Origin: Acidobacteriota bacterium
GTDB taxonomy: Bacteria; Acidobacteriota; Blastocatellia; Pyrinomonadales; Pyrinomonadaceae
Direction: 5' to 3'
DNA length: 33,146 nucleotides
Assembly (NCBI GenBank): GCA_020200235.1
Contig: JAIVJC010000011.1
Span: forward strand, 1-33,146
The notes under the pieces are model-generated. The model saw nothing but the letters and a program-made list of their open reading frames with translations. It was not told the origin of the DNA and did no database searches. Of this stretch, positions 16,373 through 22,966 are shown piece after piece. Position 1 is the first letter of the stretch. Every line of letters starts with the position of its first letter. Both the position numbers and the translations under genes were made by a program.

Positions 16373-16786
16373 ATGCCCCTCGCCCCCGGTCTCTCTGTCA
16401 AGGTCTCGCCCATCAACGGCAGGGGCTGCTTCGCGACCAGCTTTTTCCCGAAGGGGCGCAAGATCGCCGAGTACGCGGGCGAGCGCATCACGACGCGGGA
16501 GGCTGAGCGTCGCGCGCGCCGCCGCCGCGTCCTGCGCATCTGCGCCATCGACCGGCGCTGGAGCCTCGACGGCAGCCGCGGCGGCAACGGCACGCACTAC
16601 ATCAACCACTCCTGCCAGCCCAACTCCTACATGCGCATCACGAGCGGGCACATCCTCTTCATGGCGCTGCGCGACATCCTCCCCGGCGAAGAGATCACGC
16701 TCGACTACGAGACCACCCTCCACTCCGACAAAAAAAAGTGCCGCTGCAAGGCGGCGACTTGCAGGGGCACGATCAATAAAATCTAG
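16373..16786 (+). CDS. SET-domain protein lysine methyltransferase
   Basis: This compact 137-residue protein has essentially only a SET domain. The signature NHSCQPN (Asn78-Asn84) and GEEITLDYE (105-113) form the S-adenosylmethionine and lysine channel. INGRGCFATSFFPKGRKI near the start is the first SET segment. The C-terminus has a post-SET zinc-like motif, CRCKAATCRG (Cys123, 125, 130). Such proteins methylate lysines of histones in eukaryotes; bacterial members are scattered and their targets are mostly unknown. No signal peptide is present, so it is cytoplasmic. The ATG 16373 directly follows repeat element B, with no ribosome binding site visible, so translation may be leaderless-like or weak. 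The stop codon overlaps repeat element C. Confidence 0.85.
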   Translation: MPLAPGLSVKVSPINGRGCFATSFFPKGRKIAEYAGERITTREAERRARRRRVLRICAIDRRWSLDGSRGGNGTHYINHSCQPNSYMRITSGHILFMALRDILPGEEITLDYETTLHSDKKKCRCKAATCRGTINKI

Positions 16787-16858
16787 TCCGAAGTCCGAGG
16801 TCTAAAGCCCAGAGTCAAAGAACCTGTCTTTCGACTTTGGACTTCGGGCTTTCACTCA
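16785..16858. repeat. Word-repeat hairpin element C (AGTCCGAAGTCC family)
   Basis: The left arm (16785-16820) reads AGTCCGAAGTCCGAGG and onward to CAGAGTCAAAG. The right arm (16828-16858) is the complement, CTTTCGACTTTGGACTTCGG and onward. It begins inside the TAG stop of the SET gene and ends with the TGA stop of the histidine kinase on the other strand, so it fills the whole space between two convergent genes. Confidence 0.8.
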
Positions 16859-17371
16859 TTCGAGTGTCCCACCGTCTGCGGAGAGCTGCGCCTCGGTGAG
16901 CACGGTGTTGACCATCGTGGTCAGGCGCTGCGCCTCTGTGTGGATGAGGGCGGCGAACTCGCGCGCCTCGCCCGTGACCGAGTCGTCCTGCATCAGCAGC
17001 TCCGAGAAGCCGTTGATGCTGGTCAGCGGCGTGCGCAGCTCGTGCGAGAGGCTCGAAATCCTGACGGCGCGCTCCTTCTCCGCCTCGTGCATCTGCATCA
17101 CCTTGTGGACGGGGTGATCGGGGAAGAAGGAGGGCGCGCGCTGCGGCAGCTCGCGCGTGAGCAGCCGGTCGATGATCCAGAGCCGGCGCACGAGGACGCC
17201 GAGCGCGACGAGGAGCGCGGCGACCGAGATGACCATCGGGAGCGCCGGCGGCACCGTCGCCGGGAGCCTGCCCATGTTGCCGAGCAGTTGCAGCACGAGC
17301 GCCGCGAGCACGAAGAGCGCGACGCAGAGGTAGAGCAGCTTGACGACGATCTGTTTGCTTGAAGGCTTCAA
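16856..17371 (-). CDS. Histidine-kinase-like membrane protein with HisKA but no ATPase domain
   Basis: The product has 171 residues. Two membrane helices lie at about 10-30 and 44-64, followed by a juxtamembrane stretch with a coiled-coil look (VMQMHEAEKERAVRI), then HisKA with the phospho-acceptor His110 in SSLSHELRTPLTSINGFSE. The chain stops at residue 171, just after the second HisKA helix (LTTMVNTVLTEAQLSADG), exactly where the HATPase_c domain should begin. The stop codon comes from repeat element C. It therefore cannot phosphorylate itself; it is either a truncated kinase or a phosphotransfer/dimerisation partner. The start is TTG 17371 with only a weak ribosome binding site, but it is needed to include the first membrane helix. 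It lies 116 bases downstream of selA on the same strand. Confidence 0.7.
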   Translation of the reverse strand: MKPSSKQIVVKLLYLCVALFVLAALVLQLLGNMGRLPATVPPALPMVISVAALLVALGVLVRRLWIIDRLLTRELPQRAPSFFPDHPVHKVMQMHEAEKERAVRISSLSHELRTPLTSINGFSELLMQDDSVTGEAREFAALIHTEAQRLTTMVNTVLTEAQLSADGGTLE

Positions 17372-17487
17372 AGTCTTGGGATGATTAGGGCGGGCGAGTC
17401 TGCTTCAGAGTCCGTAAGCCGCGGGCGCGGCACGCGTTTCAGTATAACCGATTGCCTCGCGCCAGTGGCAAGTTAAATCTTCGCGCC

Positions 17488-18888
17488 TCAGACGGCGGCG
17501 AGGGCTTCGATGATCTCGGACTCTTCGGCGGGCTCGACGGTGCGCAGATCGAGCACGACCCGATCCCCGAGGATGCGCGCGACGACGGGCGGGCTCGACA
17601 GCCGCAGCCGCGCTTCGAGCGCCCCGGCTGACAGCCCGGCGTGCGTGATGGCGACGAGCGCGGTCGGCGGGTGCGTCGTCGGAGCCGACCCGCCGCCGAT
17701 CGCCGACAGGCCGGGGGCGATCTCGAACGTGAGCCCGCCCGCGGCGAGGCGGGAGCGCGCGCGCCGGACGAACGCGAGCGCGCGGCGCTCGATCTCCTCG
17801 CGCGTCGCGGTGAGCATCCGCATCGCGGGAATCTCGTCGAACGTCGCTCCGCGCCGGTGCGCGTCGAGCGTGGCTTCGAGGGCGGCGAGCGCGAGCTTGT
17901 CGGCGCGCAGGGCGCGGTAGAGCGGGTGGCGGCGGCACGCTTCGACGAGCGCGCGCCGCCCGACGACGCAGCCAGCCTGCGAAGCGCCGAGCAGCTTGTC
18001 GCCGCTGAAGGTGACCACGTCCGCGCCGTCTCTGATCGAGTCGGCGATGACGGGCTCGCCGCTCAAGCCGTGGGGGCTGAGATCGAGGAGCGCGCCGGAG
18101 CCCGCGTCCTCGTAGAGCGGTAGATCGTTCTCGCGGGCGAGCGCGGCGAGTTCGGAGAGTGGAGGCGTCGAGGTGAATCCGACGACGCGGTAGTTCGACG
18201 GGTGCACGCGCATGATCATGCGCGTCGAGTCCGTGACGGCGCGCTCGTAGTCGGAGAGCTTCGTCCGGTTGGTCGTGCCGACCTCGACCATCGAAGTGCC
18301 CGACTGCGCCATCACGTCGGGCACGCGGAAGTCGCCGCCGATCTCGACCAGCTCGCCGCGCGAGATGATTGCGTCGCCGCCCCGCGCGAGCGCGGTCAAA
18401 ACGAGGAGCGCGCCCGCCGCGCAGTTGTTAACGACGAGCGCGTCCTCCGCGCCGGTCAACTCCGAGAGCAGCGCCTCGGCGCGCGCGCCGCGCCGACCGC
18501 GCCCGCCCGTCGCGAGATCGTATTCGAGCGCGCAGTAGCCCGCGGCTTCCTCGGCGACGGCGCGGCGCGCCCGCGCGGAGAGCGGCGCGCGCCCGAGGTT
18601 CGTGTGCAGGATGACGCCCGTCGCGTTGACCACGCGGCGCAAGCCCGCCTCGGCGTCGCGCCCGACCGCCCGCGCCAAGCGTCTGAGCGCTTCCGCCAGC
18701 AGCGACTCGCGCGACTGATCCCCGTTCCCGCGGGCGCGCAGCTCTTCGCGCAGCTCGTCGGCGACGGCGCGCGCAAGCCGCGTCAGCCGCGCGTCGCCCG
18801 CGCGGGCGCGCAGGGATTCGTCCGCCGCGGCGGCGCGCAGCAGCGCGTCGACCGAGGGCAGCGCGCGCAGTTGATTCGCTTGAGACAT
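17488..18888 (-). CDS. selA: L-seryl-tRNA(Sec) selenium transferase
   Basis: The 466-residue protein has the normal length for SelA. It is a PLP enzyme that converts seryl-tRNA(Sec) to selenocysteinyl-tRNA(Sec) using selenophosphate. Landmarks are the N-terminal LRALPSVDALL region that contacts tRNA, RVVNATGVILHTNLGRAPLS, EYDLATGGRGRRG, NNCAAGALLVL, SRGELVEIGGDFRVPDVM, VGTTNRTK and the PLP lysine Lys298 in TFSGDKLLGASQAG. The family is easily confused with archaeal-type SelA-like PLP enzymes, but the tRNA-binding N-terminus supports true SelA. selB, selC and selD are not in the window. The start ATG 18888 has no clear Shine-Dalgarno; repeat element D begins eight bases upstream. Confidence 0.92.
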   Translation of the reverse strand: MSQANQLRALPSVDALLRAAAADESLRARAGDARLTRLARAVADELREELRARGNGDQSRESLLAEALRRLARAVGRDAEAGLRRVVNATGVILHTNLGRAPLSARARRAVAEEAAGYCALEYDLATGGRGRRGARAEALLSELTGAEDALVVNNCAAGALLVLTALARGGDAIISRGELVEIGGDFRVPDVMAQSGTSMVEVGTTNRTKLSDYERAVTDSTRMIMRVHPSNYRVVGFTSTPPLSELAALARENDLPLYEDAGSGALLDLSPHGLSGEPVIADSIRDGADVVTFSGDKLLGASQAGCVVGRRALVEACRRHPLYRALRADKLALAALEATLDAHRRGATFDEIPAMRMLTATREEIERRALAFVRRARSRLAAGGLTFEIAPGLSAIGGGSAPTTHPPTALVAITHAGLSAGALEARLRLSSPPVVARILGDRVVLDLRTVEPAEESEIIEALAAV

Positions 18889-18895
18889 CGAGAGC

Positions 18896-19032
18896 AGTTA
18901 GCGATGAGCTGTTAGCAGTCAGCCGAACCAGAGGCGGGGCGATTGATCACCATCCACCGCGCGTCATTCTACGCCAAGCTCGCTAGAACTCGTAGCTGAC
19001 GCGGTTCGGCTAACAGCTAACAGCTAACAGCT
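18896..19032. repeat. Word-repeat hairpin element D (GCTAACAGCTAA family)
   Basis: The left arm (18896-18929) reads AGTTAGCGATGAGCTGTTAG and onward to CAGCCGAACC. The right arm (19003-19032) begins GGTTCGGCTAACAGCTAACA and has three tandem AACAGCT units. The loop is about 73 bases of ordinary-looking sequence. It uses the same words as element B about 2.6 kb away and lies in the divergent region between selA and the next gene. Confidence 0.8.
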
Positions 19033-19121
19033 ATTTGTATTGACACCCCAGACCGCGAACGCTTATGTTCGAATGAGCGCCCTTTCCCGCTTGAGGGCGC
19101 GGCAAGGAGACCTCATCAGCC

Positions 19122-19787
19122 GTGGCGAGACAGAACGCTTTCGCGCGCCGCCTGCTCGACGAGCAGCGCGCGCGCCACACCAACAACCGCAAGAAGGTGG
19201 TCATCGAGCGCGAGGTGCAGCCGACCATCGACGAGCAGCTCGTCCGCCTCGAAGAAGACATCCGCAAGCTCAAGATCGAGTTCGACATCTTCTTCAACGG
19301 CGCGTCGAAGCGCCCGCCCTACGACACCAAGAGCCGCGTCGAGTCGCTCGTCAAGCGGCTCGGCGACGAGCGCCACTTCACCTACTCGCAGCGCTACCGC
19401 TACAACACGCTCGTCGCGCGCTACGTCGCGCTGCGCGATCTGTGGCGGCGCAACGTGCAGGATCGCGAGGAGGGGCGCGACCCCGTCGCCGCCGCGCGCG
19501 CGCAACTGGGGAAGGGGCGCGTCGTCAACGAGAGGGAGCGCCGCGCGAGCTTCGTCTGCGCCGACGCGCGCGCCGACGAGGCGACCGTGCGCGGTCTCTA
19601 CGACGCGCTCGTCGAGGCGAAGAAGAGCTGCGGCGAGCCGGTCGAGGATTTCTCGCTGGCGAAATTCCAGAAGATGATCGCGTCGAAGACCGACGCGCTC
19701 AAGGAGCGGCTGGGCTGCGAGCGCGTCCGCTACACGGTCTACACGGAGGGCGGGCGCGTCAGCTTCAAGGCGAAGGCTGACGAGTAG
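19122..19787 (+). CDS. MXAN_5187 C-terminal-domain-like protein, function unknown
   Basis: This 221-residue, highly charged, mainly helical protein starts at GTG 19122 (MARQNAFARRLL); CAAGGAGAC lies 11-16 bases upstream. The segment from residue 35 to 120 (VRLEEDIRKLKIEFDIFFNG, then RPPYDTKSRVESLVKRLGD and FTYSQRYRYNTLVARYVALRDLWRR) matches my memory of the domain named after Myxococcus MXAN_5187, found in myxobacteria and acidobacteria. The C-terminal part (ATVRGLYDALVEAKKSCGE, FSLAKFQKMIASKTDALKE) is the second half of that domain. No enzyme motif, signal peptide or membrane segment is seen, so it is a cytoplasmic protein of unknown role. It stands alone and is followed by a strong terminator. 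Confidence 0.6.
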   Translation: MARQNAFARRLLDEQRARHTNNRKKVVIEREVQPTIDEQLVRLEEDIRKLKIEFDIFFNGASKRPPYDTKSRVESLVKRLGDERHFTYSQRYRYNTLVARYVALRDLWRRNVQDREEGRDPVAAARAQLGKGRVVNERERRASFVCADARADEATVRGLYDALVEAKKSCGEPVEDFSLAKFQKMIASKTDALKERLGCERVRYTVYTEGGRVSFKAKADE

Positions 19788-19806
19788 AAAATATCTTCCG
19801 AGGGTT

Positions 19807-19857
19807 AAAAATCGGAGGCGCGGCGTTGTCATTAACAACGCCGCGCCTCCGATTTTT
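19807..19857. terminator. Strong bidirectional rho-independent terminator
   Basis: The 23-base arms (19807-19829 and 19835-19857) are exact reverse complements around a five-base loop CATTA, starting AAAAATCGGAGGCGCGGCG. The right arm ends in a T-run and the left arm begins with an A-run, so it works for the plus-strand gene on the left and the minus-strand csp gene on the right. Confidence 0.9.
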
Positions 19858-19962
19858 TAGACCCTTAAGCGTTCGTCGCGCGTCCGGGTCTCTGGTCTTG
19901 CGCTTCCCGGCTATTCGAACTCCGGCAAGCGGTCAGTGGCTTTCGAACGAAAGCTGGGGAGA

Positions 19963-20169
19963 TTACACCTTCGTCACTTGCTCCGCCTGCGGTCCCTTCG
20001 GACCCTGCGTGACCTCGAACTCGACGGTCTGACCCTCTTCGAGCGTCTTGAAGCCGTCGCCCTGGATGGCGGAGTAGTGGACGAAGATGTCCGAAGAGCC
20101 GGGCTGCTCGATGAAGCCATAGCCCTTCGCGTTGTTGAACCACTTGACCTTACCGGTAATTCTAGACAT
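19963..20169 (-). CDS. Cold-shock domain protein
   Basis: The 68-residue protein is a single OB-fold cold-shock domain. The RNP1 motif is KGYGFIEQ (15-22) and RNP2 is DIFVHYSAI (27-35), with the usual [11 protein letters not shown] start and the [16 protein letters not shown] end. It binds single-stranded RNA and DNA, melting secondary structure as an RNA chaperone in the cytoplasm. The start ATG 20169 has AGGAGG about 12 bases upstream. A strong promoter at 20452-20481 implies a leader of about 275 bases, as is typical for temperature-responsive csp mRNAs. It converges with the MXAN_5187-like gene at the terminator. The low-G+C-independent sequence is too conserved to name the paralogue (CspA, CspC etc.). 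Confidence 0.95.
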   Translation of the reverse strand: MSRITGKVKWFNNAKGYGFIEQPGSSDIFVHYSAIQGDGFKTLEEGQTVEFEVTQGPKGPQAEQVTKV

Positions 20170-20451
20170 AGCAGACGAATCCTCCTAACGATTCGGTTTG
20201 AAGGCGCGCGCGGCGCGTGCCGCGCGTCGCTCAGGTTGTGGGGTTGAGCCGGGTGCGCTTGTGTCTTAGCGGGAAGACGCGCCCCTGTCGGAGGCTGCAA
20301 ACGAAAAAGCCCGCGCCCGGTGAGCTGCACTTGTTAGAAGCGCGCTGTCTTCACCGAACGCGAGCCCGACATACTACAGAAAACTCATTACGGTACTTCT
20401 AAAGCGGTCGCAGGAATGAGGTTAAAACCCCCCTGCCGGGAACGACGGCGC
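20170..20451 (-). promoter_or_regulatory. Long 5' leader of the cold-shock gene
   Basis: No gene is supported in this stretch. As the transcribed leader it contains G+C-rich inverted parts, such as GCGCGGCACGCGCCGCGCGCG just before the ribosome binding site region, that could hide or expose AGGAGG. No known riboswitch motif was recognised. Confidence 0.45.
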
Positions 20452-20481
20452 ATACTAAGCGATGCCGCGCGCGGCTGTCAA
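20452..20481 (-). promoter_or_regulatory. Sigma-70-type promoter of the cold-shock gene
   Basis: On the minus strand, a perfect TTGACA (20481-20476), an 18-base spacer and TAGTAT (20457-20452) form a strong promoter. It begins only 12 bases after the stop of the M23 peptidase gene, so csp has its own start signal rather than relying on read-through. Confidence 0.75.
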
Positions 20482-20493
20482 GCGGAAAATTTC

Positions 20494-21378
20494 TCACTCG
20501 CGCGGCTTGGCGTCGGATTCCGCCGCCGCGTCCGCCTGACCCGGCAGGTAGGCGCGCGGGTTCACCGCCTCGCCGCCGATGCGCACCTCGTAGTGCAGGT
20601 GCGGGCCCGTCGAGCGACCCGTCGAGCCGACGCGACCGACGAGGTCGCCGCGCGCGATCTGCTGCCCGGCGGCGACCTCGATCTTCGAGAGGTGCGCGTA
20701 GCGCGTCGTCAAGCCGCCGCCGTGATCGATCTCGACCATCTGCCCGTAGCCGTTCTGCCAGCCCACGCTCAAGACCGTGCCGGTCGCCGCGGCGACGACC
20801 GCCGTGCCGCGCTCGGCGCGGATGTCCTGACCCGGATGAAACTCCAGAGAGGAGCCGCCGAACGGGTTGCTGCGACCGCCGAAGCCGTCGGTCGTCTCGC
20901 CCGCGACGGGCCAGATCGATGGGATCGCCTTCTCGCGCAGAGCCTGCTCGTAATTCTTCAACTGCGCTTCGAGCTGCGAGGCGCGCTCCTCGACAGCCGC
21001 GATCGCGATCTCGTCCATCGGGACGGAAGGTCCGCCCGCGCCGCGCACGTCCGCCGCGCCGTCGCCCGTCACGCCGGAGATTTCGGCGAGGCGGCGCGAG
21101 GCGTCTTCGATGGCGTCGACGCGATCCTTCAACCGTTCGAGCTTCTGCCGCTGCACGTCGTTCTCGACTCGCAGGCGCTCGTTCTCCCGCTCGACCCTCA
21201 GGTGGACGCCCTCGCGGTACACGCCGACGAGCCCGTAGGCGGCGGCGCACAACAGGAGGAAGGCGACGACGGGCGCGATCTTGAGCCAGCGTTTATGAAT
21301 GCCGATGCGTCGGATGGTCGAGCGTGAGCGCGAGGTGTGTGCGACGATGAAGGCGTAGAGCCGGTCGTCTTTGTTCAT
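20494..21378 (-). CDS. Membrane-anchored M23 (LytM) peptidoglycan endopeptidase
   Basis: The 294-residue protein has one N-terminal membrane helix (about 34-54), a coiled coil (about 58-105, EREN...RLR...VQRQKLERLKDRVDAIEDA), a linker and a C-terminal peptidase M23 domain. Zinc ligands are His181 and Asp185 (FHPGQDI) and His262 in PHLHYEV (His260 is the general base). NPFGG...EFHPGQDI and RYAHLSKIEVAAGQQIARG are standard family blocks. It should cut peptide cross-links of peptidoglycan in the periplasm, or act as an activator of amidases if degenerate, but all metal ligands are intact here. It has a likely promoter at 21607-21634 and a leader of over 200 bases. Its stop is followed at once by the csp promoter. 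Confidence 0.9.
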   Translation of the reverse strand: MNKDDRLYAFIVAHTSRSRSTIRRIGIHKRWLKIAPVVAFLLLCAAAYGLVGVYREGVHLRVERENERLRVENDVQRQKLERLKDRVDAIEDASRRLAEISGVTGDGAADVRGAGGPSVPMDEIAIAAVEERASQLEAQLKNYEQALREKAIPSIWPVAGETTDGFGGRSNPFGGSSLEFHPGQDIRAERGTAVVAAATGTVLSVGWQNGYGQMVEIDHGGGLTTRYAHLSKIEVAAGQQIARGDLVGRVGSTGRSTGPHLHYEVRIGGEAVNPRAYLPGQADAAAESDAKPRE

Positions 21379-21606
21379 CTGGGAAGTGTCCTCTCGGTCG
21401 CTTTCGTCAGCGCCCCGAAAATGATGCGGGAACGGCGCAGGCGAAAGCGGTCAAAGGCACTGCCAGCCCCGTTCGGGCGACGGTGCGTATGAAACCACGG
21501 TTGGGGGCTTCTTTTAAGTTTGACCTGCCCGATGAGGCTGCCGGCGGCGATCCTGGCGGATCATGCTTACCCTTCCGCACGCCGATACCTGTATAAGGGG
21601 CTGCAC
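21379..21606 (-). promoter_or_regulatory. Long leader of the M23 peptidase gene, no known motif
   Basis: The stretch of about 230 bases before the start holds a short hairpin (CGCTTTCG at 21402-21409 with CGAAAGCG at about 21442-21449). I looked for c-di-AMP, c-di-GMP and cobalamin riboswitch signatures, common before cell-wall hydrolases, and did not find them. The plus-strand open frame here has no coding character. Confidence 0.35.
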
Positions 21607-21634
21607 CCTATCACACGGCGGGCGGGGATTGCAA
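21607..21634 (-). promoter_or_regulatory. Likely promoter of the M23 peptidase gene
   Basis: On the minus strand TTGCAA (21634-21629), 16 bases, then GATAGG (21612-21607) within GTGTGATAGG. It closely resembles the promoter of the lytic transglycosylase at 29786-29814, sharing the block GCCGTGTGATA. Confidence 0.5.
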
Positions 21635-21669
21635 ACGCGGTCTGTGGAAAACTCGGTCGCGGAAAGCGC

Positions 21670-21719
21670 CGCGGGGCGCCGTTAACTTGCCGGTGTCAGC
21701 AAGTTAACGGCGCCCCGCG
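21670..21719. terminator. Long perfect hairpin, probable terminator of the ECF operon
   Basis: The 21-base arms (21670-21690 and 21699-21719) match exactly around loop CGGTGTCA. It lies 35 bases after the stop of the small membrane protein gene and just upstream of the M23 promoter. Neither side has a proper T-run (CTTTCC on the minus side, TGTTTC on the plus side), so it may also act as an insulator or RNA-end stabiliser. Confidence 0.6.
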
Positions 21720-21753
21720 ATGTTTCTAGTCGAACGCCGGCGGCGTGGGGAGC

Positions 21754-21972
21754 TTACAGCCCGTCCGCCTCGCGCCTGCGCCGCCCGCGCGAGCGCAGCA
21801 TCGCCACCACGACGAGGGCGAAGACGCCGACGAAGGCGACGACGACCGCGACCTTCAGCAGCACCATCAGGAACGCGACGAGCGCGATGAGCTGTTTGAC
21901 GAGCACGATGAGCAGGGCGATGAGCGCCATGATCGCGCCCAACCCGCCCGCGGCTTTCAGGAATACCGGCAT
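21754..21972 (-). CDS. Small membrane protein
   Basis: The 72-residue protein is nearly all hydrophobic (MPVFLKAAGG, then LIALLIVLVKQLIALVAFLM and VAFVGVFALVVVAML), with a basic C-terminus RSRGRRRREADGL. Two or three membrane helices are likely, with the tail inside by the positive-inside rule. The ATG 21972 has AGGGGG about ten bases upstream, which favours this strand over the overlapping charged plus-strand frame. It is the last gene after the sigma/anti-sigma/B-box membrane protein series, about 100 bases downstream of the previous stop. Function is unknown. Confidence 0.6.
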   Translation of the reverse strand: MPVFLKAAGGLGAIMALIALLIVLVKQLIALVAFLMVLLKVAVVVAFVGVFALVVVAMLRSRGRRRREADGL

Positions 21973-22072
21973 GATCTAAAATCCCCCTAAACAGACGAGA
22001 ACCATTCTAACCCAGCCGCGCCGCGAGTCCAGCCCGCGCGCTCGGAAGTCGCCCACGCGCGCGCGAAGTTGA

Positions 22073-22888
22073 TTAGACGCGCGGGGGGTAAATGTCGTTG
22101 CGCCGGCGCTCGGAAACCTGCGCGGCGAGCTCGCCCGTGCGGAAGCTCGTCCCGCCGAAGTGAGAGCCCGCCGAGTGCGGAAAGTTGTCTACACCCAGGT
22201 CGCCCCTCGCGCGCCGGGAGTCGCGCCGCAGGTAGTCGAAGAGCATGTACGCGCCGAGCAGGACGAGCGCCGCCGGGAGCATCTGCCTGACGGGCAGGCG
22301 GACGTGCATGACGGAGTTCAGCAGGAAGAGCGCGCCGAGCGCGACGAGCAGCACAGCCCACGCGGTCGGGTGGCCGTAGAGGCGGCGCGCGATGAAATCC
22401 ATCTCGGCGTCGGGCGCGAGACCGGCGCGGATGAGCTGCGCCGTGCGGAAGGCGTCGACCGCGGCGAAGAGCCAGACGCCGACCGAGGCGAGGACGAAGA
22501 AGGCGATGGCGTTCGTCACCGCCGCGAACTGGATGCAGCTCGCGAAGAGCGCGAAGTGGACGAGCGCCTTCGAGGTCTGCCCGTTGTAAGCCGAGCCCAA
22601 GCCCGGCACGACGAACGAGAGCAGGAGCGCGACCCACGGCGAAGTCTGCGGGCGCGACTGCCGCGTTTCCAGCAGCGGCACGCGCGACTGCAACATCTCG
22701 ACGCCCGCCACGATGCAGTCCTGGCAGTAGGGGAAGCCGCGGATGCGGTGATCGCACGCCGGGCACAGCGGGCGCGCGCACCGGCTGCAATCGACGACCG
22801 CCCCGTTCATGCTGTGGTAGGAACACCTCATCGGCTTTAACGCGACCACCCCGGAATTCTCACCGACCAACCCCTTGTTCGTTCTCAT
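22073..22888 (-). CDS. B-box-type zinc-finger membrane protein
   Basis: The product has 271 residues. The start chosen is ATG 22888 with GAAGGG seven bases upstream; TTG 22891 just before it is an alternative. Residues about 20-60 hold a B-box-like zinc finger: CSYHSMNGAVVDCSRCARPL then CPACDHRIRGFPYCQDCI, with paired Cys/His ligands. A hydrophobic half follows with four or five helices. The first part (PWVALLLSFVVPGLGSAYNG) is the TM2-like PGLGxxYNG turn; later helices are at VLASVGVWLFAAVDAF, WAVLLVALGALFLL and LPAALVLLGAYMLF. The C-terminal 50 residues are polar. It sits 78 bases after the anti-sigma gene on the same strand and is probably part of the envelope-stress operon, perhaps sensing or scaffolding; the exact role is unknown. 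Confidence 0.7.
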   Translation of the reverse strand: MRTNKGLVGENSGVVALKPMRCSYHSMNGAVVDCSRCARPLCPACDHRIRGFPYCQDCIVAGVEMLQSRVPLLETRQSRPQTSPWVALLLSFVVPGLGSAYNGQTSKALVHFALFASCIQFAAVTNAIAFFVLASVGVWLFAAVDAFRTAQLIRAGLAPDAEMDFIARRLYGHPTAWAVLLVALGALFLLNSVMHVRLPVRQMLPAALVLLGAYMLFDYLRRDSRRARGDLGVDNFPHSAGSHFGGTSFRTGELAAQVSERRRNDIYPPRV

Positions 22889-22966
22889 CAATCAACCCTT
22901 CGGCTCTGACGCGCTCTCACGATAATTCGTCGCGCGTCTCGCCGCGCCGCCCAGCCCGCGCCGGGA

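Noticed and set aside
21379-21606. c-di-AMP or c-di-GMP riboswitch before the M23 peptidase
   Set aside because: Neither consensus core could be found in the leader.
21520-21729. Small plus-strand gene or sRNA at 21520-21729
   Set aside because: No ribosome binding site, no convincing promoter and no coding bias; the hairpin is better explained as the end of the minus-strand operon.
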